Below, piece by piece: positions 57,325 to 64,000 of a DNA stretch of 64,000 nt. The stretch's first letter is position 1, and each line of letters begins with the position of its first letter. Origin of the DNA: Orrella dioscoreae (GTDB taxonomy: Bacteria > Pseudomonadota > Gammaproteobacteria > Burkholderiales > Burkholderiaceae_B); assembly GCF_900089455.2 (NCBI RefSeq), contig NZ_LT907988.1:3782001-3846000 (forward strand), in the 5' to 3' direction. The position numbers were made by a program, and so were the translations under genes. The notes under the pieces were generated by a model. That model had not been told where the DNA came from. It worked only from the letters and a program-made list of their open reading frames with translations, and searched no databases.

Positions 57325-58205
57325 GCCATGCCCTGTTCGACCTGCCCGTGCAACGCATCACGGCCAACGGCATCACGCTGGCCGCGCGCATCGCGGGCGA
57401 CGGCCCGCCTTTGCTGCTGCTGCACGGCCACCCGCAGACCCACGTCATGTGGCACCGTGTCTGGCCGGAACTGGCCAGGCGCCACACTTGCGTCGCCGTT
57501 GACCTGCGGGGCTATGGCGACAGCGACAAGCCGCCCGCCACGCCCGACCACGCGCACTATGCCAAGCGCGTCATGGCGCAGGACATGGCCGCGCTGATGC
57601 AGGGGCTGGGGCACGCCCGGTTCGCCGTGCTGGCCCACGACCGCGGCGCGCGCGTCGCCCACAGGCTGGCGCTGGACCATGCCGGCCAGGTCACGCGGCT
57701 GATGCTGCTGGACATTGCGCCCACGCTGGACATGTATGAAGGCACCACGCAGGCCTTCGCGCGCGCCTATTACCACTGGTTCTGGCTGATCCAGCCCGCG
57801 CCGTTGCCCGAGACGCTGATCGAGCGCGACGGCGGGTTCTATGTGCGCAGCATCATGGGCGGGCGGCCGGGCGGCCTGGCTCATTTCTCGCCTGAAGCGC
57901 TGGCCGAGTATCAACGGTGCGCGCAACTGCCCGGCTGGGCCACGGGTGTGTGCGAGGACTACCGCGCCTCGGCCTTCATCGACCTGGACCACGACAGGGC
58001 CGGCCGCGTGGCCGGTGAGCGGCTGACGCAGCCGCTGCGCGTGCTGTGGGGCGCGCGCGGCGCGGTGGGCGCGAACTTCGACGTGCTGGCGTTGTGGCGC
58101 GCGATCGCGGACGATGTGTCGGGCGAGGCATTGCCCGCGGCGCATTACCTGGCGGAGGAAGTGCCTGACCTTGTATTGGCCCAGGCCAGGGACTTTCTGG
58201 GCTGA
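57321..58205 (+). CDS. Alpha/beta-hydrolase of the haloacetate (fluoroacetate) dehalogenase family
   Basis: A 294-residue hydrolase. The nucleophile is Asp107 in LAHDRGARVAHRLA rather than Ser, with Arg108 and Arg111 positioned as the carboxylate-binding arginines of fluoroacetate dehalogenase, Asp131 in LLDIAPT, the halide-site pair His152-Trp153 in YYHWFWLIQPAPLPE and a final His275. These agree with the haloacetate dehalogenase family. Whether the natural substrate is halogenated is unknown. It is the last gene of the Bug-LeuCD operon (4-nt overlap). Confidence 0.85.
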   Translation: MSHALFDLPVQRITANGITLAARIAGDGPPLLLLHGHPQTHVMWHRVWPELARRHTCVAVDLRGYGDSDKPPATPDHAHYAKRVMAQDMAALMQGLGHARFAVLAHDRGARVAHRLALDHAGQVTRLMLLDIAPTLDMYEGTTQAFARAYYHWFWLIQPAPLPETLIERDGGFYVRSIMGGRPGGLAHFSPEALAEYQRCAQLPGWATGVCEDYRASAFIDLDHDRAGRVAGERLTQPLRVLWGARGAVGANFDVLALWRAIADDVSGEALPAAHYLAEEVPDLVLAQARDFLG

Positions 58206-58236
58206 GCAGCGGACCGGCGCTGCTTGTCCGGCAGCA

Positions 58237-58695
58237 TTACGCGCCAGGCCGCGCCGCCTTCTGCAACACCCCATCCAGCGCATTGCCGAACGCCCGCCGG
58301 TCGGCCTGGCTGAAGGCCGAGGGTCCGCCGGTTTCCACGCCCACGCTGCGTAGCTCTTCCATCATGTCGCGCATTGCCAGGCGTTCACGAATGGTGTCCA
58401 GCGTGTAGCGCTCGCCGCGCGGGTTGATCACCATGGCCTGCTTGTGCAGCACTTCGGACGCCAGCGGAATGTCGTTGGTGATGACCAGGTCGCCGGCCTG
58501 GACGTGTTCGACGATGTAGCTGTCGGCCACGTCGAAGCCGCGCGGCACCTGTATCGCGCGCAGCCAGGGCGAGGGCGGCGTGCGCAGCATCTGGTTGGAG
58601 ACCAGCGTCACGTGGCGCTCCCAGCGCTGCGCCGCGCGGAACAGGATTTCCTTGATGACGACGGGACAGGCGTCCGCGTCCACCCATATCTGCAT
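58237..58695 (-). CDS. YaiI/YqxD-family (UPF0178, DUF188) protein
   Basis: Cytoplasmic protein of 152 residues with a PIN-like fold predicted for the family. The N-terminus [18 protein letters not shown] and blocks [19 protein letters not shown] and MRDMMEELR are characteristic. Acidic residues (Asp6, Asp8, and Asp in TNDIPLA) would form a nuclease-like metal site, but no activity is established. It follows a small helical protein gene by 5 nt, so the two are co-transcribed. Confidence 0.9.
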   Translation of the reverse strand: MQIWVDADACPVVIKEILFRAAQRWERHVTLVSNQMLRTPPSPWLRAIQVPRGFDVADSYIVEHVQAGDLVITNDIPLASEVLHKQAMVINPRGERYTLDTIRERLAMRDMMEELRSVGVETGGPSAFSQADRRAFGNALDGVLQKAARPGA

Positions 58696-58700
58696 GGGGG

Positions 58701-58967
58701 TCAGGCCTTCAACGCGTCGGCCAGCAGCGTGTTGACCAGCTCGTTGACGGGCACGCCGTCCGCGTCGGCGCGCGCGCGCAGCGCGTCGATCAGGGGCTGG
58801 CGCAGCTTCACCGGGAAGGAAACCAGCCCAGCGGCCTGGTCCAGCTTGCGCTGCTCGCGGCGGTCGGGCGCGGCGGCGGCGCCCGGCACGCGGCCGGGCG
58901 GCACGGCGGCGTTCATCCTGCCCACGATCTTCAGGGCTTTGTTCTTTTCGAGGTCGGTCTTTTTCAT
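58701..58967 (-). CDS. Small hypothetical protein, possibly ribbon-helix-helix-like
   Basis: An 88-residue basic protein. The C-terminal third, [38 protein letters not shown], has the strand-helix-turn-helix pattern of CopG/Arc-type ribbon-helix-helix DNA-binding proteins, but I cannot confirm homology. The N-terminal half is charged and Pro/Ala-rich, probably disordered. GGATC lies before the ATG. No toxin gene is adjacent; the next gene on the strand is the YaiI-family protein, which is PIN-like in fold. Confidence 0.65.
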   Translation of the reverse strand: MKKTDLEKNKALKIVGRMNAAVPPGRVPGAAAAPDRREQRKLDQAAGLVSFPVKLRQPLIDALRARADADGVPVNELVNTLLADALKA

Positions 58968-59044
58968 GGCGGATCCGGGAAACGCGGCCGGACGGATGCC
59001 CGGCGCGTGGTGCGTGCTTGTACCACAGGCCAGGCCGCGCGCGC

Positions 59045-59923
59045 TCAGCCGCCTTGCCCCTTGACCAGCGCCACCAGCGGCGCCACCGCCGGATTGCCCG
59101 ACGCCGCCTGCACGGCCAGCACCACCAGCAGTTCCGGCGCGCCCTGCAACGGCAGTGACGTCACGCCCGGCGCCAGCTCACTGCACAAGGACGCAGGCAC
59201 CAGCGCGATGCCCAAGCCTTCCGCCACCAGGCGGATGATGGTGTGCTGCAAACGTGGCTCCAGGATGATGCGTGGCGGGACCCCACCCGACTGGCAATAC
59301 GCCAGGATCGCCGCGCGCAGCGTCGGCACCGCCGCCGCCGGCGCGGCGATCAGGTCCTCTCCCGCCAGATCCTTCGGCCCGACGCGCTTGCGCCCCGCCA
59401 GGGCATGTCCGGACGGCACGATGAGCCGCAGCCGGTCCCGCAGCAGGGGCAAAGCTGTCAGCCCGGGCGGCAGGGGCGCGTCGAAAGTGATGGCGGCATC
59501 CAGCTTGCCCTCGCGCAGCATCCCGTCGATGTCGGCCGGCGTATTTTCCTCCAGCACCAGCCGCACGTCAGGCCGTAGCGCCACATACCGCCGCACCAGC
59601 TTCGGCACCACACCCTGCGCCGCGTGCATCATGAACCCCAGCCGCAGCTCGCCGGTCTTGCCCTCGGCCACCAACCGGGCATCGCGGCAGGCGGCATCGA
59701 ATTTCGCCAGCACCGCCCGCGCATCCGCCAGGAAACGTTGCCCCGCCGGCGTCAGCGCCACGTTGCGCGAATTGCGCGCCACCAGTGTTGCGCCCAGTTC
59801 ACGTTCCAGCGCCGCGATCTGCCGGCTGAAAGGGGGCTGGCTCATGTTCACGCGCGCCGCGGCGCGTCCGAAATGCAGCGTTTCGGCCAGCGCAACGAAA
59901 TAGCCCATCTGGCGGCTGTCCAT
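59045..59923 (-). CDS. LysR-family transcriptional regulator
   Basis: Regulator of 292 residues. HTH about 4-60 ([45 protein letters not shown]), the pattern of CatR/BenM-type LysR proteins, then the effector domain. It is divergent from an AEC-family permease across 114 bp with an inverted repeat, so it probably regulates that transporter in response to its substrate or a related acid (inference). Confidence 0.92.
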   Translation of the reverse strand: MDSRQMGYFVALAETLHFGRAAARVNMSQPPFSRQIAALERELGATLVARNSRNVALTPAGQRFLADARAVLAKFDAACRDARLVAEGKTGELRLGFMMHAAQGVVPKLVRRYVALRPDVRLVLEENTPADIDGMLREGKLDAAITFDAPLPPGLTALPLLRDRLRLIVPSGHALAGRKRVGPKDLAGEDLIAAPAAAVPTLRAAILAYCQSGGVPPRIILEPRLQHTIIRLVAEGLGIALVPASLCSELAPGVTSLPLQGAPELLVVLAVQAASGNPAVAPLVALVKGQGG

Positions 59924-59947
59924 TCAATGCCCCTGAAGTATCGATCG

Positions 59948-59968
59948 CATCCAAAATAGCATTGGATG
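59948..59968. promoter_or_regulatory. Inverted repeat between LysR and AEC permease genes
   Basis: CATCCAA-N7-TTGGATG (21 bp, perfect arms) lies 25 nt before the LysR start. It is immediately followed by the palindrome GCATCGATGC at 59969-59978. Either could be the operator of the adjacent LysR. Confidence 0.45.
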
Positions 59969-60037
59969 GCATCGATGCGGGAATGCTAGCGTTGCGCCTT
60001 CGTTTTCCGCGCCCCCGTTTTCGTCATCCTGCTGCAA

Positions 60038-60979
60038 ATGCTTGCCAATCTGCTTGTCGTCCTGCCGGTATTCGCCCTGATTCTCACCGGCTGGATCGCG
60101 CGCCGCAGCGGCGCGCTCGGCCCCGCCGCCACGCGCGAGGTCAACCGCCTGGTGGTCTACCTGGCCCTGCCCGCCCTGCTTTTCGACATCATGGCCAATG
60201 CCAGCCTGGAACAGGTCTGGCAGCCGCGCTTCATCCTGGCTTTCGCGCTGGGGTGCGCGCTGGTCTTCTGCCTGACGCTATGGTTGCGTATCCACCAGGG
60301 CGCCAGGCTGGCCGACGCGGCCATCGACGGGCTGAACGCCAGCTATGCGAACACGGGTTTCGTCGGCTTCCCGCTGGTGCTGGCGCTCATCGGCGAAAGC
60401 GGCATGGGGCCGACGCTGGTCGCCACCATCCTGACGGCCTGCGTGCTGTTCGCCATCGCCATCACCCTGATCGAAGCCACCAGGCAAAGCGGCGCCCGGC
60501 GACGCGACATCGTGCGCAAGACGCTGTTCTCGCTGGCGCGCAATCCGCTGCTGGTTGCCCCGGTGGCAGGCGCCGTGGTGCTGCTGTCCGGCTGGACGCT
60601 GCCCACGCAGGTCAACGCCTTCCTGTCGCTGCTGGGCGGCGCGGCCTCTCCCTGCGCACTGATCGCACTGGGTCTTTTCCTGGCCGGCACCGCCCCGCAG
60701 GCCTCGGCCCCGCAGGCGCGCACGGCCAGCATGCTGATCGGCATGAAGCTGGTGGCGCAGCCCGCCGCCACGTGGGTCATTGCCGGGCCGTTGCTGGGCC
60801 TGCCGGCCGTGGCCACGCACACCGCGGTGCTGCTGGCGGCGCTGCCCACCGGGACGGGTCCGTTCATGATCGCCGAGCTGTACCAGCGCGAGGCGCTGCT
60901 GACGAGCCGCGTGGTGCTGGTCACCACGGCCTTGTCGGTGGCGACACTGCCGCTGGTGCTGGCGCTGGTGGGCAGCTAG
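60038..60979 (+). CDS. AEC (auxin efflux carrier)-family transporter
   Basis: Inner-membrane permease of 313 residues with about ten helices. Family blocks include LVVLPVFALILTGWIARRSG, NRLVVYLALPALLFDIMA, YANTGFVGFPLVLALIG and the C-terminal ALPTGTGPFMIAELYQ. Bacterial relatives move malonate, malate or similar organic acids. The divergent LysR at 59045 suggests substrate-dependent expression. The exact substrate is unknown. Confidence 0.9.
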   Translation: MLANLLVVLPVFALILTGWIARRSGALGPAATREVNRLVVYLALPALLFDIMANASLEQVWQPRFILAFALGCALVFCLTLWLRIHQGARLADAAIDGLNASYANTGFVGFPLVLALIGESGMGPTLVATILTACVLFAIAITLIEATRQSGARRRDIVRKTLFSLARNPLLVAPVAGAVVLLSGWTLPTQVNAFLSLLGGAASPCALIALGLFLAGTAPQASAPQARTASMLIGMKLVAQPAATWVIAGPLLGLPAVATHTAVLLAALPTGTGPFMIAELYQREALLTSRVVLVTTALSVATLPLVLALVGS

Positions 60980-61002
60980 TGTGCTGTCAACGCGAAAAGG
61001 CC

Positions 61003-62304
61003 CTAGGCCGGGCGGTCTGTCCTGTCCAAGACGGAGGAGGTCTCGGACGTCATCGCGGAGGCCCTATCGATACACCGCAGCACCGGCGACAGGAACCCCA
61101 GCAGCATCACCAGGCCACCCACGGTGCCCAGCACGACGAACAGCCAGCGCGCGCCCAGCACATCGCCCAGCGGCGTCGCGATGGCCAGTCCCACCGGCGC
61201 GGCGAACCCCATCAAGGTCGTCAGCAGCGACAGCACCCTGCCCTGCAGTTGATTCGGCACCGTCGACTGCAGCAGCGCCATGAAGGGCGCGTTGCCCATC
61301 ACATATGCCACCGAGCTTGCCACCCACCAGCACACCGCCAGCCAGAACATGTCGCGGGGCGCGGCCGCCGTCAGCGCAAGGGTGAAGCACGACAGTGCGA
61401 AGCCCCACAGCACCCAGCGCACGCGACGCCTCGGCGCCAGTGCCGCCATCGCCAGCCCGCCGGCGATCATGCCTGCGCCGCCCAGGCTTTCGACCAGCGC
61501 CACCTGCGGCGCGCCGCCGCCGAAATGCGTCTTCACCAGCAGGGGCAGCAGCGTGAACAAGGGCATGATGACCAACACAGCCGCCGTCAACAGGCCATAC
61601 AGGCGGCGCAGCGCCGGATCATGCCAGACCGTGTCCACGCCTTCCTTGAATTCGCGCCACAGGCTGCGCCGCTGCCCGCGGTCGACCTGGGGCTGTGGAA
61701 TGGCGAAGAAGAATAGCGGCAGGATGCCCAGCAGCGCGGTCATCACGTCGATGCTCAAGGCCCAGCCGATGGGCATGACGCTGATGGCCAGCGCACCCAG
61801 CGGCGCGGCGCCCACGGTCATGATGCCGAAGAGGGATTGGTTCAGCCCCGCCGCGCGCGAGAGGAAGCTGCCCGGCACCAGCATGGCGGTGCTGGCCGCG
61901 GCGGCCGGCTGCTGGAAGGCCTGCATGGCGCTGCGGATGGCCATCATCACGTACAGATGCCACAACTGCACGCTGTCGGTCAGGAAGAGCACGATCAGCA
62001 CGGCCATGCACGCGGCGCTGATCACGTCCGCAACGACGAGGATCAGGCGACGGCTGTAGCGGTCGGCGAACGTGCCGCCCAGCGGCCCCAGCACCGCCTG
62101 CGGCAGCAGCGCGGCCAGGCCCGCCGTGCCCAGCGCGCCCACGCTGCCGGTCGTATCGGTGATCCACCACAGCAGCACGAACTGCGTCAATGCCGACCCG
62201 ATCAGCGACAGGGCCTGGCCGATGAAGATGCTCCAGTAGCGCAGTTGCCACGGAGAATTCGGCGCAATGATGGGCGTGCTCGTCAACGTCGTCTCTGGGT
62301 CCAC
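61003..62304 (-). CDS. MFS exporter, EntS-like (MFS_3 type)
   Basis: Twelve-helix major-facilitator permease of 433 residues. It has an N-terminal helix with FIGQALSLIGSALTQFVLLWWI, the inter-helix motif GTFADRYSRR, PLFTLLPLLVKTHFGGG in the second half, and QLQGRVLSLLTTLMGFAAPVGLAIATPLGD. The subgroup includes the enterobactin exporter EntS and macrolide-efflux-like proteins. The GTG start at 62304 is the only start keeping the first helix; no ribosome site is clear. A FecI/FecR module lies on the other side of the intergenic region, so siderophore export is possible but unproven. Confidence 0.87.
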   Translation of the reverse strand: MDPETTLTSTPIIAPNSPWQLRYWSIFIGQALSLIGSALTQFVLLWWITDTTGSVGALGTAGLAALLPQAVLGPLGGTFADRYSRRLILVVADVISAACMAVLIVLFLTDSVQLWHLYVMMAIRSAMQAFQQPAAAASTAMLVPGSFLSRAAGLNQSLFGIMTVGAAPLGALAISVMPIGWALSIDVMTALLGILPLFFFAIPQPQVDRGQRRSLWREFKEGVDTVWHDPALRRLYGLLTAAVLVIMPLFTLLPLLVKTHFGGGAPQVALVESLGGAGMIAGGLAMAALAPRRRVRWVLWGFALSCFTLALTAAAPRDMFWLAVCWWVASSVAYVMGNAPFMALLQSTVPNQLQGRVLSLLTTLMGFAAPVGLAIATPLGDVLGARWLFVVLGTVGGLVMLLGFLSPVLRCIDRASAMTSETSSVLDRTDRPA

Positions 62305-62356
62305 AAGGGGTTGCGGCGCAGTGTATCAACGTGGCGTGGCACGCCCGCGAAATCCC

Positions 62357-62545
62357 CTACGCGCCAGCGGCGCAGCGCAGACCGATCTGACGGTGCCCCT
62401 GCGAGGATTCGTTGGAGAAGCCATTGCGATGGCTGGCGGTCAGCGTCTCGGGACGGTTGTCGTACTGGTAATCGCCGCCGCGGGTCACGCCGGACCTCTC
62501 CTTGTCAGGGCGACGGTGCGCGTCGCAATCGCGCTTCGGCGGATA
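62357..62545 (-). pseudogene. C-terminal remnant of a formylglycine-generating-enzyme (FGE-sulfatase)-like gene
   Basis: Inside the 371-bp gap between the MFS exporter and the third sigma gene, the minus strand encodes a sequence with the C-terminal pattern of FGE/SUMF1-like proteins: SGVTRGGDYQYDN, then SHRNGFSN, then RQIGLRCAAGA and a stop. The family typically ends RGGSW, then R, then GFRCA. The enzyme body, over 200 residues, is missing and there is no credible start, so this is probably a decayed fragment. The rest of the gap holds only a Fur-like box near the sigma gene. Confidence 0.5.
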
Positions 62546-62634
62546 CGCGTGCATGCGTGCATCGATGACCTGGCCGCGCATTTGCAGCGGCCGGATGAGG
62601 AGTCCTGGTGAGGCGCCCGGCGTCGTGGCATAAT

Positions 62635-62649
62635 TGAAAACGATTCCCA
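62635..62649. promoter_or_regulatory. Candidate Fur box upstream of FecI module 3
   Basis: TGAAAACGATTCCCA matches the 7-1-7 Fur consensus at about 10 of 14 positions. It lies 27-41 nt before the GTG of the sigma factor, within an AT-rich stretch. Confidence 0.5.
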
Positions 62650-62675
62650 TTTAAATCCATACGCCCTCTTCCGCC

Positions 62676-63182
62676 GTGGACCCGCAACTCGCCAGGAACA
62701 CCCGGTTCACCAGCATTTATCGCGCAGACCAGCCCTGGCTGGAGCTGCGCCTGCGCGACGGGTTGCGCAACCGCGAAGACGCCCAGGACATCGCCAGCGA
62801 AACCTTCACCCAGCTGCTGCAGGCGCCCGCGCTGCTGCAGCTGCAGGAGCCGCGCGCGATGTTGCTGACCATCGCCCGCCGGATCACCTGGCGGCTGTGG
62901 CGCAGACGAGAGCTGGAGCAGGCCTGGCTCGACACGCTGCGCCTGCTGCCCGAGCCCACCGCGCCTTCGGCCGAAAGCCGCTACCAGACCCTGCAGGCGC
63001 TGCAGACCCTGGATGCCGTCCTGGACGGCCTTTCCGGCAAGGCTCGCATGGCGTTCCTGTACAGCCAGCTCGACGGCATGACGCACGCGGACATCGCCGC
63101 GCGAATCAAGGTATCGCCCACGATGGTACGCAAGTACATCGCCCAGGCCTTGCGCCGCTGCTGCGAGGCCTTCGAGGCATGA
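62676..63182 (+). CDS. FecI-like ECF sigma factor, module 3 (GTG start)
   Basis: Sigma factor of 168 residues. Region 2 includes WLELRLRDGLRNREDAQDIASETFTQLL, and region 4 includes DGMTHADIAARIKVSPTMVRKYIAQAL, as in FecI proteins. The GTG at 62676 is the earliest start consistent with family length. Its stop overlaps the FecR-like gene by 4 nt. The cognate TonB receptor must lie beyond the window end. Confidence 0.88.
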   Translation: MDPQLARNTRFTSIYRADQPWLELRLRDGLRNREDAQDIASETFTQLLQAPALLQLQEPRAMLLTIARRITWRLWRRRELEQAWLDTLRLLPEPTAPSAESRYQTLQALQTLDAVLDGLSGKARMAFLYSQLDGMTHADIAARIKVSPTMVRKYIAQALRRCCEAFEA

Positions 63183-64000
63183 GCCCCACCGCGGTTGCCG
63201 CGCGGGAAGCCGCGATCGCCTGGCAGATATGCCTGTCGAGTGGCGACGCCACCGATGCGGACCGCCGCGCGTTCGAGCGCTGGCTGGCGGCCACGCCGCT
63301 GAACCAGCAGGCCTGGCGGCATCTGGAAGCCGCGCTGGGCAAGGCATTGCTCGGCCTGGAGCCCGGGCTGCTGTCGGCCACCGCCCCGCTGCGCCAATCG
63401 CTGGTCGGGCCACGCAACGCCATGCGGCGCAAGCTGGGACGCCTGCTGCTCTTCGCGGGTGTCATCGGTGGCGCGGGCGTGGGGGCGGACAGGCTGGTGC
63501 CCTTGCGCTACGTGGCATCAGGCATCGTGACCCGTACAGGGGAACGCCGGCGCATCGTCCTGCCCGACGGCAGCCTCATGGAGCTGGATGCCCGCAGCGC
63601 CGCCACGCCAGCCTTCTCGGACCGGCAGCGCGTCGTGAAACTGGAGGCGGGCGCGGGTGTGTTCTCGCCCGCCGACCTGGCCGGCGCGCCCGCCCTGCGT
63701 GTCCAGACCGTGCACGGCGAAGCACGCGTCCTGTCAGGCAGCGCCATGGTGCGTTGCGACGATGCGCGCGCCCTGTGCGTCGCCTTGGCAGGGGCCACCG
63801 AGATCGTCCTGCCTTCGGGCCGGACGCACAGGCTCCAGGCGGGCGGAAGCGCCTGGTTCGGCCAGCACGGCCTTGCCGTCGGCGCCGCCCAGCCCCACGC
63901 CGCCGCCTGGCGAAACGGGCAGCTCGAGGTTTACGATGAACCCCTTGCGCAGGTCGTGGCAGCGCTGTCGCGCTACCGTGCCGGCTGGCTCCGGGTCTCG
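63179..64000 (+). CDS. FecR-like sigma regulator, module 3, C-terminus outside window
   Basis: The first 274 residues are present and the frame is open at the window end. The N-terminal domain has AIAWQICLSSGDATDADRRAFERWLAATPLNQQAWRHL, the membrane helix LGRLLLFAGVIGGAGVGA, and the periplasmic FecR domain IVLPDGSLMELDARSAATPAF. The last residues (LAQVVAALSRYRAGWLRV) are the start of the C-terminal region, which contacts the receptor. ATGA overlap with the sigma gene shows coupling. Confidence 0.9.
   Translation, partial: MSPTAVAAREAAIAWQICLSSGDATDADRRAFERWLAATPLNQQAWRHLEAALGKALLGLEPGLLSATAPLRQSLVGPRNAMRRKLGRLLLFAGVIGGAGVGADRLVPLRYVASGIVTRTGERRRIVLPDGSLMELDARSAATPAFSDRQRVVKLEAGAGVFSPADLAGAPALRVQTVHGEARVLSGSAMVRCDDARALCVALAGATEIVLPSGRTHRLQAGGSAWFGQHGLAVGAAQPHAAAWRNGQLEVYDEPLAQVVAALSRYRAGWLRVS

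Noticed and set aside
58237-58967. Toxin-antitoxin pair (RHH-like small protein plus PIN-like YaiI protein)
   Set aside because: YaiI/DUF188 proteins are not known toxins, and the ribbon-helix-helix assignment of the small protein is only a pattern impression.
61003-62304. Confident call as siderophore exporter entS
   Set aside because: No siderophore biosynthesis genes are in the window; the EntS subgroup also includes drug exporters, so only a family call is justified.

Overview
The window is high-GC chromosomal DNA from a betaproteobacterium, most likely Alcaligenaceae (Bordetella/Achromobacter type). That placement is inferred from four Bug/TctC-type periplasmic receptors sitting beside LysR regulators and small catabolic enzymes, three FecI/FecR surface-signalling modules, and a DUF3348-DUF802-OmpA-DUF2894 operon. 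I see no rRNA, tRNA, CRISPR array, phage or insertion sequence. Genes are densely packed, many with 4-nt ATGA overlaps.

Layout. 1-16.4 kb: an amidase followed by a Bug receptor, a divergent LysR, a broken MFS transporter gene beside its LysR, arsC, a hybrid histidine kinase, a bestrophin-like channel, azlCD, a desuccinylase/Bug pair with LysR and patatin genes, a GST, and an ECF sigma/anti-sigma pair downstream of a DUF3455 lipoprotein. 16.6-23.4 kb: a CSS-EAL phosphodiesterase, then a LysR-controlled hydroxy-acid cluster (FMN alpha-hydroxy-acid dehydrogenase, RraA/HMG-aldolase-like protein, D-2-hydroxyacid dehydrogenase, Bug receptor) whose two promoters share an 11-bp motif. 23.4-37.9 kb: a PhoD-like phosphatase, an alpha/beta hydrolase, a DUF305 protein, an M48 lipoprotein protease, a tandem-PAS protein, an operon of short-type argC, M20 amidohydrolase, RidA and a class-V PLP enzyme, then ilvE and alkB.

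37.9-48.6 kb holds two complete FecI-FecR-TonB-receptor modules with Fur-like boxes; the first also has a FecI-type promoter and a PepSY membrane protein. 48.7-53.1 kb is the most interesting part: a four-gene operon with a MotA/ZorA-like membrane protein carrying a long hendecad-repeat tail, a MotB/ZorB-like peptidoglycan-binding partner, and two small proteins of unknown function. It looks like an ion-driven envelope motor without the known Zorya effectors.

53.1-64 kb: a LysR-Bug-LeuCD-like-dehalogenase cluster, a YaiI protein, an AEC permease with its LysR, an MFS exporter, a remnant of a formylglycine-generating-enzyme-like gene, and a third FecI/FecR module cut by the window end. Several LysR-flanking intergenic regions contain dyad sites; two of these regions have T-N11-A boxes, one of them a phased pair.
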